A DNA stretch of 64,000 nucleotides from Opisthorchis felineus (lineage: Eukaryota; Platyhelminthes; Trematoda; Opisthorchiida; Opisthorchiidae). Below the pieces are notes generated by a model. The model did no database searches and was not told the DNA's origin. It saw only the letters and a program-made list of their open reading frames with translations. Shown here in pieces: positions 35,207 through 48,383 of this stretch (within the stretch, counting starts at the first letter, position 1; each line of letters begins with the position of its first letter). The position numbers and the translations under genes are program-made. Where the stretch lies: positions 191,384-255,383 of the forward strand of contig SJOL01007565.1 of NCBI GenBank assembly GCA_004794785.1, written 5' to 3'.

Positions 35207-35757
35207 GATTTAGTAGTCCACATTTTTTATTTCCACATCGAATAAATTCGTGTCTGATGCGAAACCCTTGCAACAACACTCGAATTTTCCCATTTCCTTA
35301 TATGTGTGCGTGTGAGTTATGGTTTTCAGCTGGTTTTCCTGTAAGCAGACATCTAGTAATCTTCTGCCAGGTTTGAGGAAAACAGTAGAGTAGCAACACT
35401 CGGGGCAAATACGATTTATTTCCGAATATGCGGGCTTCTCTGATGAGAATGAAACTACAGAAAAACCCGAACTCTTGGATAAAACCGTAAAACTAGATGC
35501 TACTCCAATAAGGTCATCCTTGAAAAATTGTAAACCTGACGCTGGTAAGGAGGAAGTGCCCTTCAGACATTTTGGTGCAAGATGAGGTTTCCACTGTAGG
35601 ATTTGTATACCTAATGGCATAGTGGTGACAGCCTGCCAACAATGTTTGCACTCAACCAGGAAAACCAGAATGTAGGGTGCGTCAATGAAACGGCCTTCAG
35701 GGCAGATTAAACGAGAGCATTCTACGGAATTCCTTGTAAATATAGCAATAATTAATG
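35207..35757 (-). CDS. Hypothetical cysteine-rich open frame, possible exon
   Basis: An uninterrupted minus-strand frame of about 183 codons runs from after a TAG at 35758-35760 to a TAA at about 35207. The first ATG is at 35618-35620, but the frame is open and Cys-containing upstream of it. Cys pairs include VECSRLICPEG, VECKHCW, RICPECCY and FECCCKG, so a metal-binding fold is possible. THTHT comes from a short CA run. I do not recognise the family. A frame this long can occur by chance about once in a window of this size, so it may not be a gene. Confidence 0.3.
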
Positions 35758-36989
35758 TGCTCTAATCACCAGGGCATTGTAAACTGCACAGTGCTTTGGG
35801 GGTAATTATTGTGCGGTATTAATTTAAAAGACCACAATTAGTCATGTGTGTATGTCTTGGAGGTACGTGAAAAATTCAGTGACGGTCAGATCCCCGTTGA
35901 GCTCAACCTGATCTCAACGTCAGTTGGAAAATATCTGTGAGGGCTTAGAAGTCTCCCTCAAATGGCGTCATTGTTCTACCATTGTGTACTTTCCTTCGAA
36001 CCCCATGGGACCGATCGATTTTACATTCGGCACAAATTGTTGTCGAGCTAATGTGTTGCCTCACAATTACATGGCCACAGGATGCCTTATCAACCTGGCG
36101 GATAAGGTTTGATTTGGAAGCACACTTAAGCTCGAGACATTTCGCAAATAGTTCATATTTAAGTTGAACTTAGAAATACACAACCTTGCCTGGTGTAAAC
36201 ACCTTCAGAAATAAGCCTAGGCTTACTCCGTAATGTTAAATTATGCGGCCAGCTAGTCCATGGTAAAGCTTCCAGGGAAGGTGCACACAAGAATACTGAA
36301 CGAACTAGAGTCGAAAATTCACTCCGCACTGGTTAAAATGGTGGATATAAAACTTGAATAAATGCGTAGATTACTGAATAAAGTCAAGAATAAATACCAT
36401 TGTTAATAGTTACGAAAATGTGGTTGAAATATTGTAACTGCCTTTTTATCAAAGATGAAGAAACCTAAATTCAATTCTCCCGGCGCCCCAGATTATGGTC
36501 ATTTATCCAGCAAGAGTAATATACAATTTAATGTACTAATATTCTTCTGTAACTCACATTTGAGAAGTCATTCGTATTGCAAATAAATTGATTTTTGTGT
36601 AATCGGTATAAAATTATGTACAAGAATCCAAATGTAACAGATTTGTTATGGCCTGGCATTTTGAAAGCAGTAATTCAGTTTCTTAACAAAAGCTTGATAC
36701 GGATTGGTCAGAATCTCCCTGTGAATGTGATTGGTCAGTTGCCATCAGAAGGGCAGGTCAAAATGTATATATCAAACATCCAAAAAAAATTGGATTATAC
36801 TTAGCATCCATGTATAAGTTTATATCAGATTATATCCTCAAAACGTCCAGTACATGTAGGGTGCCGTTTCAATACTAACCAAGGTTCCTCAACTGACAGA
36901 CGGTTCACATAAAAATACACAATAAAATGTGGTATTAGAGAGTTGAGTCAGTTAGATGTTAGGTTGGTAGCTCAGATAGCGTAGATGGC
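35758..36989. other. No recognisable gene
   Basis: Nothing identifiable. Confidence 0.4.
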
Positions 36990-37130
36990 CGTTGGTTTGT
37001 TCACTGAGCTCAGCAGTTTGATTGCAAGCGTTTCATCACCAATCGAGGTGACATCATCAGTGCGTTGTTAGGGATCGTAGTGCAGCGTAGCGATGGGTCG
37101 GTGGTTGCGTTAGGTTAGGCGGATTCTCCG
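36990..37130 (-). mobile_element. Family B repeat, copy B3
   Basis: On the minus strand it has AACAACGCA, the 31-base core (37030-37060), GCTTGCAATC, then GAGCTCAGTGAACAAACC, and the tail GAGCTACCAACC near 36965-36976. It matches B1 and B4 through the tail. No TATA box is kept. Confidence 0.6.
37030..37060 (-). ncRNA. Hammerhead-like core, family B (B3)
   Basis: Exact CTGATGA and exact GAAAC flank a six-pair stem II, GTCACC / GGTGAT (one G.U), with loop TCGATT. It has the same length and sequence as B4. Confidence 0.55.
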
Positions 37131-38395
37131 GACAGCTTTTAGGTACTGCGACATCTTCCGGGATTTCATTATCAAAGAAAGCAATATCTGTGGTGTAATC
37201 TTAAACAGAAGGTTAAAAACATCGGTTAAGCATGGCATTTACTGCATTTTGTGAGGCTATTTACAAGAAATTCGTATTCGACCCAGGTAGGATACGTAGA
37301 ACGGTTTTGTGTTGTGATTCATTCTTCGCGTGAATCATTCACGTCATTCCCGAGATGTTTGGCCAACACATAGCATTACATATTGAAAGAAAAGCGCACT
37401 AGAATATACAAAAAACTATCATAACACATAAACAATACTATATATAGTACGAGTGAGAAATATTATAATTAGGATTGACAGAGTTAAATTCCAATAACCA
37501 ACATCACAGATTTAGGGATCCTTGCTATGCGGTAATTTGAATAGAACGAGGCAAAGATTACACATGTTGGCTGAAGTGAACTCTGTTTCGGTGTTGCACA
37601 GCAAACCTGAAAAACGTTTTCAAAGAAGAGCCACATAAGCAAACAACTATGTGGCCATTAGAAGTGAAATTAGTGATGATTAGCCACGTACAACTTGCAC
37701 CTGACAGGATCGCTTATTTCAATCCCTGAAGCCTAAACATCGGACTTCAAAACAGTCAGTGTTTCTCATAAATGGCAACTCCTTGTAAGATTTTCATACG
37801 GTTCTAGGCACATACCACTACAGTTTCCCACCAATAGATGTATATGACCACATGGTCACATTTTAAAAACCCATCGAATCGTTACTTGCGACCAGTGTAC
37901 GAATTTTTGCGCGAAAAGTGTACACCCAAAAAAGTGACCACCAATTAGACCAATATGGACGTTCCTTTATCCGGTGAGCTACACTTTTCTGACGAAAACC
38001 AGTTAGGCTGTTCGGCTACAACTTTGGTCGCACTTTGACTGGTTGAGATTGATCCATGAAACCGTGCTAGCATTTGACATCCGGGGAAGCTGTTTGATAT
38101 TTTCAGTCGGGCGTAAGCAAATATAATTCATTAATGACTGCCTGGAACTATCAGGGTTGCCGCTCTTGAAGCACGGGGCTCTTATCCTCCGGGGAAATGT
38201 CGTATAGCAGCACGTTTTCGGTTGAACTGTAGCAACTTAATGAACTGAAAGGAAAAATATGGTAACAAGGGACCATCAAAATGCCACAGTTACCGCGCAG
38301 AGGTTACATCTACAGTAAAGGTACAATAGTGATCGTTCACCTGTAAAATCTTTTCGGAGCCTGGCCACCATATCACCTAAATAAAGTACGAGGAC
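37131..38395. other. No recognisable gene
   Basis: Nothing identifiable. Confidence 0.4.
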
Positions 38396-38545
38396 TTAGA
38401 TTATGCCGGTTTGTTGAAACCTAGAATAGAGTCGCCGAGATACCGTGGCTGGGTTCGAACCCCGTACTTGCAATTTAGTTAGTTCGAGCTCCAACCAGCA
38501 AACTCTGTCAAGCTCACAGTCAAACGAAATAGCGCTTTGGGCACC
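38396..38545 (-). mobile_element. tRNA-headed SINE-related repeat, copy S4
   Basis: A GGGTTCGAACCCC box lies at 38451-38463. The minus-strand translation reads WLELELTKLQVRGSNPATVS, parallel to WLEHEFTDRKVRGSHPTSAS of S2, so a related tRNA-like head is present. The body typical of S1-S3 was not found. Confidence 0.5.
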
Positions 38546-39734
38546 CCGGTGTGAACTGTTTTGGGATTGTATCGCTAGCCCACACTGCGTTGCATCAAAG
38601 TGCCGCATGCCACAACCCTCTGGTAGACATCTTGTTCGTGTGGTAGTGACCGCACGCGCAAAACACACAGGAATCAAGTATGAAACAGACAGGCCTCAGT
38701 CTATATGAGCAGTGACTTAATTGCTGGCATCTAGTTGGTTTCGTGGATACTGAAAACGAAAGTAAACTGTCTACATCCATAACGGGCCGGTCAGGGTACC
38801 TATTTCATTTGGACGTTGGTCAAGTCACCAGGCATGGTGATTTATGTTGAGCGCACCCAAAATAATATTTACGACTTTGCTTAAGAGCCTGTAGTTTCTG
38901 TGGCAGTGGTGTATCCACAAGCGTATTATTTTTTTCCGTCTTATTAATAATAGTAACGATAACGCTGTCCCCGTGATTTGGTTTACCTGAGTTGTTCCTG
39001 CAGGTCCTTACCGAACGGGGGAATCATACTAGATGACATGGCTGTAAACGTTTTCTCAAACTTCAAGGATAAAGCGTTGATAATCACTAAAATATTTGCG
39101 GGAAGCTTAGCGTACTCCATGTGGAAAAAGCTGGTACGTGAGAAGAAGAGTAGTAATATTTTGGGCATTTTACCCAATGACCTTACGCAGTCAGGTAGGA
39201 AGAATGAAAAGATTTCTAGCTTCTAGTTTAGTTTTTGGCTTTTTGTGTTGTTTCAAGACTGGATCAGAGTTGCTTTTAATATGCCATCGTTTATTCCACC
39301 ATATAAAGGCAATAGTAGCACTTCAATGTATGTTGATACCAAGTAGTACGTTTTGTCTGCTTAAGCCTCTTCGCTTGACTACACTGGCAAACACGGCATG
39401 GAGGTATCCGTCGTTCCGATTCACAGGTGATATCGAACTGAGTGAGATCAGGCGGCCATTTGGCTGACCTTCCATTTCTTAGACGAGGGCAAACAAGTAA
39501 AGCACGGATTATGGTTCGAGAATATTTTCTTTTAAATTGGAGCCGTGATTTGGTGCTCTCAGTGAGGCCAACAAATGTTAGAAACCAGGGAAACACAGTA
39601 TAGGCGCTTCATTCTCAATTGGAATCCCCGGCAGTGTGCATCTCACAAAACTCAGATTTTCGGAGAGTACACATTATACATTTTCCCCCCACTTCTATCA
39701 ATGTGCATGTGGCTCAGCGGAAAAATACTTGCGC
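38546..39734. other. No recognisable gene
   Basis: Overlapping open frames on both strands at 38978-39596 show no motif. Confidence 0.4.
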
Positions 39735-40030
39735 AAAATGAGTGAAGCTTCCGTTTGAGAAATCGTCACTTGAGGAGCCAGTCGGCGTGTGACCACGTGA
39801 TGTGGTTTCATTAATTGAAGGGTTAGTTGAGTTACATCATTTCTGAGAGCTAATCACACTGCTAGGCAGCTTGTCGTGACCGAATGTTTTGGTGTTCAGT
39901 TTACTAGCAGAAGGGGTGCGGTTTCGAGATTCCATCAGGTTTCTACAAATGCGCACTTCTGATGATTCCCAAAAGGGATGAAACAACTGCACAATGCTTC
40001 TCAGCTTTTCAGCTTAGATGGGCATCACTT
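39735..40030 (+). mobile_element. Family H SINE-like repeat, copy H7, nearly full length
   Basis: The order is AAGCTTCCGTTTGAGAAATC, GAGGAGCCAGTCGGCGTG, CACGTGATGTGG, a tRNA-like middle with weakened boxes, CAGGTTTCTACAAATG, the ribozyme (39953-39997) and CTTCTCAGCTTTTCAGC. It is the best plus-strand reference for the whole element, about 300 bases. Confidence 0.7.
39953..39997 (+). ncRNA. Hammerhead ribozyme candidate, 45-base layout (H7)
   Basis: Exact CTGATGA (39959-39965) and exact GAAAC (39980-39984). Stem II is a clean TCCC / GGGA with AAAA loop. Stem III has C-G closing AACU. The cleavage dinucleotide is CA instead of UA. Stem I (GCACTT / CAATGC) keeps four of six pairs. The core boxes are the best preserved of all H copies. 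Confidence 0.6.
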
Positions 40031-43000
40031 GTAGGAAAAAGTCTCCACTAAAATTAAATCATTACCGCCGAAAGGGCTGTCAGCCTACCTGGTCAGGTAA
40101 CCTAAATTTGATGTTTCACATGTGCCCATAAAGCCCTCTGCATTCGTGTCATGGTTATAAAAACACACGAGAAAAACGGAAAAATTTGCGACGGCAAACC
40201 AACCGCAATGAGGTCAGTTTGTCTGAAAAGCATCGCTAAAATTTGAAACCATGTCGGACATGTGATGTGCCAATTAGCATAGTTTTAGACATGCCTGCTA
40301 AAGCCTAATTGGAACTCACTGATTTCAGAGTGAAAAGAGCGGCCACTTTATTTGTGTCTGCCTTAAATGGCTGCCAAAATGTCCCATTCGACCAGTGGTT
40401 TATTCAGGAACTATGATAAACGGTCCAGTTGGTTATTTGGTTCCCCGCTGCAGTCCGACAGATTTCTGAACGATATGATTATCCGACGTTTCCGTTATGT
40501 AGCTGTGCCGACTTTCTTCTGGGGTGGCTGATACATATAGAGGCTGTAGAGAGAATGATACATGATTTGACTGATCTTAGAGTAATTCTCTTCACTTCAT
40601 TGGCCCATGAGAACTGTATGGTAAAGAGTACCAGGGACCCTGGCTCGAATCCCTTCGGGTTGTTTTCTGAAACGATCGGTTTCCACACCAAAACTCCGCA
40701 AACTGGTTCAAAAGTACATGCACCAAAAAACTCTTTCGGACCGCACGATATAATACTTTATTACCATTTTGGACAAGCAATAATTGTTTACTCGTTGGAC
40801 CGTGGATTTAGAAAACGCAGACTTCACGAAAAAGTGACGGATTCGAGAGAGTGAATGGAATTAAAACTAATTGTTCAACTGTACTATTTAGTATTTACAG
40901 TGTGATTAAAAAAATGTTTCACATTTTACGACTTATCTTGATTTGAATCTCAGAGTCATGAGGCTTCTTAGAGCTTCTTAGAGCAACATTATTCTTCGTA
41001 CGTAAAATTATCCAAACAGGAATCATTTTTCCATTCTCTCCGCTTTCTCGAATTTTCGTAGGTTCTGTGTCGATTTTGATATTTCAGAGCCAGCAGGCTT
41101 TTTAGATCGTATCTGTAATTTTCACACAATATACGTGAATATAACATTTGGGCAAAGTTACTTGTTTGAAGGGCCATTGAGATATTTAGGCTTGTACGGG
41201 CTCTGAATTGAAAAAGACCGTCAAGTCAGCCTCAGAAATTAGCCAAACACCGGATGTGTATGCGTTACCATGGTAATTACAGACAGCCCATGTCGCGCTG
41301 TTTACATGTCATTAAACGTCCTTCATGAGGAGACATGAACGTCAGTTTTCACCCTGCTGTTTTTTTAATATCTAAACGACAGCCAGGCATTACGATGCTA
41401 CAGTTTTATTTAATGCCCCTCTGCACCAGGTTGTGCTCAACTGGAGGACTTTAGCTGGAGTTTACTGTAGTGAGATTTGTGTTAAAAAACTTGAGTGGTA
41501 TTATAATAGCCTAGCGCGATATACAATGTGAAATTTTCACTAAAATAAAACACTCCGCTGAACGGCGACTGCGCGCGGGTAGCCTGATTGCTTATAGGAA
41601 TGATCACGTAGACTGACATAGGATATATGGTAGAGTTGGAGTTCTTGAATGCGACTCAAGCACACATAATTAGAACAAAAGAGCAGCATGCTTGGAATGT
41701 ACCGCAGTTTGCGAGGTCCCTGTTTCCAGACGATTTTGGTTAAAATCCCGCTCAAATATTCCTCCTCTCGTTTCTATCGTATGCTTTGGACCACATTCAA
41801 CACCAGGCAGATATTAACTTTTATTCGACAGACATGAATTTGTGAACAATGGCAGGTGAAGTAGTTTCAAGAATCAGAACCGGAAGGTGATCATGACCGA
41901 TCTGTTGATTTTTGCGATATTGGTTAGCAACCGCAGCCACTCAACTGTAAGTTTGGAAATCCATCCAGCTAGGTGGGTATCAGTATGACGTTTTGCTTTA
42001 ACTGGCCGCTTCACACTACGCCTCCTAAAATTGTGTCACTCCGGACAGTGTTCGCCATGAATTTTGAGGTTCAGGTGAAAACTAAATCAGGTGAATATTT
42101 GATGAGTCCAACTTACTGTGCGTATTCTGCTTACGCCACCGGATTCTTTGCGTGCTTTGTTGTTTTCAAAATTAGACGGGGGTCAAATGAAAGCTTTGTC
42201 AAGTGCTGAATTGCATCCCGTGGCCTTTGAATATAGTGAAAATTCGGCCATCTTTGGTAGAGCTTGGGTGCTACACCGAATTGATCAGATCACAGATATT
42301 TATACCCAGAAGTCGTCGGGTGTCAGAAGATCTTCCATGGAATGATGGCCACAGCAACTTTGGTCATTATGATCTTGTAAGACAACGTAGCGTTTGAAAA
42401 TATGGTTTACGTGCCTCTTGTTCTAAATGTAATGCGCTGATAAAGTAATTCATTATTTGCTAGCTGTTGTTCTTGATGGCGGTGTCACGAACAAATGGTT
42501 TTGGTAATTTCGGAAAACCGATCATCTTAACCATTGTCCTAGGTAGATATCCGAAACTTCTGTCTGCTTTTAATCCTACTACCGAGGCCATGGTAATTCC
42601 TACGCAATCAGGCAACGTGGTCCACAATTAAGGTTTTCTTAACGAAAATGCTGTGGAAAATCTCATCGCAAGTTGTATCGATCTTTTCAGCTTCCAACGC
42701 AATCAAACACTGATCTCTATGACACAGGAGTTCAAATGGACCACTTCCTGCCTCCACACTCTACATTGAAGCTGTATTCGTAGCTGTCTCCGGTGCCTTA
42801 TTCCTCTCCTGATAGTTCTGATGTTGTTCGCAAGCGTTAACTTCATCCTGGTGCAACAGTGTACCATGAGGACTGTGTGCTTATTTCAAGATGATCTGTG
42901 AAGCGAAATAAGGGTAACAAAACAGCTATCCACAACAAAAGCACGTTTTTGAGAACAACACCATTGAAGAAATCGCCATGAGTCAGCACCCAGGAGATCA

Positions 43001-45594
43001 CTGCGATTCATGTTTTAAATGAACGACTGGATGAAAGGTGATTGGGGATTTGTTGTACTGGTCAAACTTTTCGTATCTGTCACAGCTATGAATGTTGTAT
43101 CCTACCTCCACACGCAGCAATACAGGCAGTGGGCAAGAACACTTGTTAATGAGTGTTCCTTTGTACGAAACAGGGGTAACCGATTAAGTATCAGGTTTGA
43201 CGATAGGGTTTAGTTGTTTGAAACAACTGCACCCACTTTCGGTTTTGTCAGCAGATCGATTCCCGCATGACCATTTTGGTGTGCTCAAAGTTATCTCGTG
43301 ATATCTCGTGATATGACAAATGAGTGTATTTCGCTATAAGATATATTTCTTTCCTGGATATTGCACAGTTCATTACAAAGGCCGAGGATAAACTAATTCC
43401 AAAAAAGAGATAGACAGAAAGCTAAACGAATATGTTTACGTGTGTTTCTGTTGCAACTGCTCTTCAGTTGCCCAACAAACATTCCACAAATGACGGGACG
43501 ATTTGGAGGATTCGTTTGTGACTCCACCCCTTAAGTAAACCCATACTATGCTTAGGAGTCGAAAAGCCTTGTAGGATTGCTCCATTCTCGATTGTAATCC
43601 TGATCCGCCCAAATTTCATAGAAATGTTGAAATGTTCAAACTCTTGACGTCCTGGCTTGTTTGCAAGTGAACATTATCTGACTGAGCCACGACTGCCTGA
43701 TCGGCGGTATGATTTTTCATCCAGTCGTAAAAGTCAAGGAGGTCGTCCCATTGAAATTCACATCATTTTGTTTTCTGTTCAAGACTGACAGAACTAATTT
43801 GTGTAGGACACTATTGGAGTGACTGGGAAAAACTGCACGAGACCGTTAGACTACATTGGTGAGCGTCTAGTAGCCTGTGCATTGTGCTCGGATTGTGCAT
43901 CACCACGTGCATACAGTAGTATTCCAATCATCCTCCAACAGGGAGGTTTAGGTCGAATTAAACTCTGACAGGGATTTCTCCTACAACTTGCACCCCAGTC
44001 CCCTCATTCGGAGGTGTTTAGTGGATTCGCCATGTGATGTTACGCAGTCTAAGAGTTGATCAGCCATTCGTGGTGGAATGATATAATTTACCACCAATGA
44101 CGAAAAATTTATGGGTTCAAGCATTCGGAAGTTTTCTGTAATGTACTAGAACAGTAACGTTGATAAAACTTTCCTTTGCTGCTAAAAAAATTTGATAAAA
44201 AACATCACCTACGGACGATCCAAAACTTGTCTAGCTATGAAACTCTTCTAATCTCCGGTGTTTCACCACTGTGCATTCTAAAATGAAATTGGTCTCGTTT
44301 GAATCAGATTTTTATTGTTCTGCAAAATTGTTGATCAATTCTGGCCTCGTTCCACTTCACTGACTGGAAAACAGCTTCATGATTCTAGGATATTCCCATT
44401 CTGATGAATTGTGATTTTAGGCGAAGCAAGGTTAAACTGGATGCCATTTAAAAAAAACAATTACCATTTTTATCAGATCGGCTTTACTGTTCAACGAACT
44501 GATAAAACGGCCTGATTAAAATAAAACGCGACCCTCGCGCGTTGTTACTGTTTGTTATCATTCAGCGTCATCTTTAAATCCCGTCATACGCATAATCCCT
44601 CCGTTTATCTACTCGTGCACACAGAGTGTTTTAGAATGGGAAAACGTGACGTTAGAAGACACAGAGTTTTGGCATTTATTTTCCCCCTCGTATACCCGAA
44701 AAAAAACAAAACTTTGTCGCAAACAAAATTTACGATGTGGATTGAAATTTGGATCCAAAGATTTCCGATGTGATTTTACGAAAAGTATACAACGGCATTA
44801 GAGCGAATAATGAAGGAACAAAGGTTATGCTAGCTTGAAGACCAGGAACCACGCAAAATATCCTGGGTCATTGCATCCAGATGATGACTGGTGAACCGCG
44901 CTCCGATAGATACATGTGCGCGATATACTTGGAGGCTTCGGAATTTAATGGGACGCACATTTTTATGGTGCATCTTTAAAGCAATCGGTTGTTAGGAAAA
45001 ATGAGTGAGTATTGAAGTAATTTGGTCGAAATCTGTCACCTAAGTTACTCGGATAGGCAAGCTCATTCCTCGGATGTTGATGAGATACTTATGGTCACAC
45101 TCAATAGGTGCGAATCCAGGATTTGTACGACAATTTATTGAAATATAGGTGTGATATCGCCGGCTAATCAGTCTAGCTATCATTGTGCTGTCCAAAGTAG
45201 AGCTTACTGAACCGTCGATGTAGTACAATTCCACAGCTAGGATGTAGTGTGCCTAGTAAATTGATCATATTCTATTGAATCCGTAGTTTGCCTGTCCTAT
45301 CAAGCAAGTCAAGTTTTCCAACAGGACACCTCTCATTTTACATCAATTAAACGCACTCGTTCCCAAATGCAAACGAAACGTGGACTACGTTGAGCTCAAC
45401 AGTTAAGCCTATCCATTTGCGATATGTACCGCCTGGTAGAATCCTCTAGTCGTCGAGTATATTTTTTGGACATTCAAAAATGTTGTTGCACCTCTTCATT
45501 CTTGTAGCCTGACTATGACCAACGAAGACTCGAGTAAGCAGTCTAACTGGATGAAATTGTTTGAAAAGAAAAGTGATAGGTAATATCAGTCAAA
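40031..45594. other. No recognisable gene in about 5.5 kb
   Basis: The 141-codon frame at 40429-40854 has no motif beyond a B-box-like CTCGAATCCC near 40652, perhaps a SINE relic. Nothing else was identified. Confidence 0.4.
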
Positions 45595-45860
45595 ATTTCA
45601 TCCTTCGAGCGAATTCAGTCTATAAGCCAAAGCCAGGAAGCACTTTAGAACTGTTTCGTCACACCACCTCCCGACTAGTGGCTGGACATTAAACCGTTCG
45701 ACCACGAACTGCTTATCAACAGTCTCATTTAGTCGCGCCACGCATACTTCAACCACGGAATGCAACTCAGTTGGTCATCTGTTGTCTGACTCCTCGGAAG
45801 ACGACTTCACAGATGGAAGTTTAATTCCTCGTGTGAAGCATTATTCCCTTTGAGCTACTT
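45595..45860 (-). mobile_element. Family H SINE-like repeat, copy H8
   Basis: The minus strand has AAACTTCCATCTGTGAAGTC, GAGGAGTCAGACAACAG, TTCCGTGGTTGAAG, CAGTTCGTGGTCGAACGG, TCGGGAGGTGGTG, then GACGAAACAGTT and AGTGCTTCCTGGC. It aligns with H3 and H7. The first half of the ribozyme core is deleted; only GACGAAACAG remains. Confidence 0.6.
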
Positions 45861-48383
45861 GTAATTTGTTGGTAATATAAGGTGACTACTATCTTTCCAT
45901 TCAGGTGCCTTTTGGAACACATTTTCAAGTCCTTACTGTAGTTAAATCTGCCGAATGTAACGGTACCTGCTGCACAACAGTATGTATGAGCACCGCAAGG
46001 TTGCCCGAATCATTTGTTCTAGTACCTTAGAGCCAGTCAAAAAGTTGGGACTTCTAAGCCCACAATTATTCTGACCGGATCACAGAGGTTGTACGTACAC
46101 CAGGTACGGTAAAAGACGGTGAGCCGTCTGCGGTTTGTTGCATTTATTTTGAGACAAAACTGGAAGACACATATCCAATGGGTTGTGGTTGAATTGAACA
46201 AGTTGGCTTTGACGCTTGTAGACAAGAAAGTGCCGGTAAACCATTAACACAATAGACTACAAATATTTTGCATTCACCTGGATTACTGCTCGTTCCATTG
46301 GCGAACAGGTATTTACCCATAACGTTGAACAAAGCCTAATTGGTAAGTTTTATTCGTACGTCTTTGTTGATATATTTTATTTCCGCATTCAAGCGGACCA
46401 TTAGAGTCAGCCTCGTTCAAAATCTTATTCTCATCGCTTCCCGTAAAGTGTCCTCTGGAAGACCTTTTCCGAATTTCCGGAAGAGTTTTCACTATGGGAG
46501 CTTGGATAAGAAACAAGGTACCGTTGAACATTATCTCAGTACGCCTTGTATAAAACCGCTGAGCAATTTCAATGGACGCGGAAAAATGCCCAAAACTGGG
46601 GATACGCGTCTCGCATAAGGTGTTAGAGACTGCGTCGGCCGAATATCTTCTCAAACGTCCAAAATAATTGTAGACCGCAATGGTGTGCCCTTGCACTCAA
46701 CGCAGTGTACTGAGAACCATTCGCCTTTGAGTTCAGGCCTTGCCAAACTGGGGTTTACAATCAAATAACGTATGCGGTACACACTGGTTTCGGCGGCTCG
46801 CGTGCGTACGCGCGTCCAAGTGACAATGCACCAGATTAATTTGCAAACATCAGTCGTTTCCTGTTAAACTGTGTGTGGAGCGGAAACTCCGCGTTTAGGT
46901 CAATCAATATCAGACCGACTCATCTCAAATGATTGATCGAGGGTTCAAACATTTTTTTACAGTAGGCTGTGGAGGTAATTGTCTCACATGTATTGCTGTG
47001 TTTGAACGCAACCATCAATTTGTTTTCACATATGTCTACGAAGATCCTTGCCTAAGAAACGAAGTTTGACCGCTGAAAGCAATGAAAGTTTTATTATTAC
47101 ATCCATTTTAGATTTACGCAGTGGATAAACCAAGCCTTCAGGTAGCCTGTAAAGTAAAGTGGAGTGTTTTGCGCAGTCTTGACAGACAACAATGACGGAC
47201 AAATATGTTTTAGAAAACATTGCGATTTCTGTTACTCCATTGCGCTTTTTACTGTTGCGTGCAACTTTGGGAATGGGCGAAAATTGTCAATCTGTTCAAT
47301 TACAATCAATAGTACAAACCTGGTTAAAGTATATGAACCCAGACGCAGGTTTCCAAAAGCCATTGTCTACGTGATTGTTCTTGTCGGATTTGAAACGCAA
47401 AGCATTTTGATTTCAGACAAGAGGATGATCGTTAAGGTTTACTGTTTTCTAGGGAATTGAAACAGGGAATCTTGCGATCGTAAAACAGGCTGGCTGAATG
47501 TGCCCAAGGCAGCGTGCTGTGATACACACCAGACCTGGAACCCAATCATGCGTTGAATTCCTGGCGCAGTGCCGTGTATTTTCACGCATTCATATGGCAT
47601 CCGTTTCACAACTTGGTACTCACGTCCCTGTGAAGATAAAGCCCTGATTTCCCAAGTTGTTACGGAATTCAGCGATGCGAACTAAACGTAGTAGTTCTTA
47701 CAGATCATCAGACTGTCTATCTGGTGGAGATTCCTTACTTCGGAAGAGAAACATGCTTTTGGGTTTTGGAAATACCACATCTCCCATCGTATCACACGTC
47801 CGAGTTACAGATCACATGGCTAAGCGCATGCATTACTTGCTACGTAAAATCTCGCCAAAATTCTAGCTCGTGGGGGAGCAGGGGCTCTGTCCAAACGCAA
47901 GTGTGCTAAATAAAATCATCATCTCACAGATTAAAGCAGTTTACACACCAAGTACTTGGGTCTTCCACTTTGTACTGTAAGTGTCATGCATTTCCTTGGA
48001 TTGCCATGTAGCTCATTAAGGCATATTCAATGTCCCGGTGCCTTTAAACGGCCTTTCTCGGGACAAAACTTGTCACAGTCGTATGTGTAGGAGCATCACA
48101 GAAGTCCGAACATTAACTTTCTGGATAGCCGTGTAACAATCTGCCTGACCACGATGTTGTGGATACAAAACTGCAGGTTGTCGGCAGGATTCGCCAAGAC
48201 GGATTGAATTGAGAGAGCCACGACCTGAATAACCATTGTGTCACGTCTGTTCAGATTGGTCATCGATGTAGCTGTAATGGTAAAAACCCCAAATCTTCAG
48301 GTTTGGATGTTTCGCTGAACAAAATGAAACTATCTACCAGCGACAATGAGGGTCGCTCTAAGATTCGAAAGAATACACTATAA
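45861..48383. other. No recognisable gene
   Basis: Open frames at 46313-46696 (minus) and 47164-47460 (plus) show no conserved motif and overlap frames on the other strand. Confidence 0.4.

Noticed and set aside
40429..40854. 141-codon plus-strand frame
   Set aside because: No motif; it contains a SINE-like B-box text (RDPGSNPF), and the opposite strand is open in part.
43293..43314. Short tandem duplications (here CTCGTGATAT; also near 33085, 40968, 55160 and 63588)
   Set aside because: Ordinary slippage duplications of 10-12 bases with no context.
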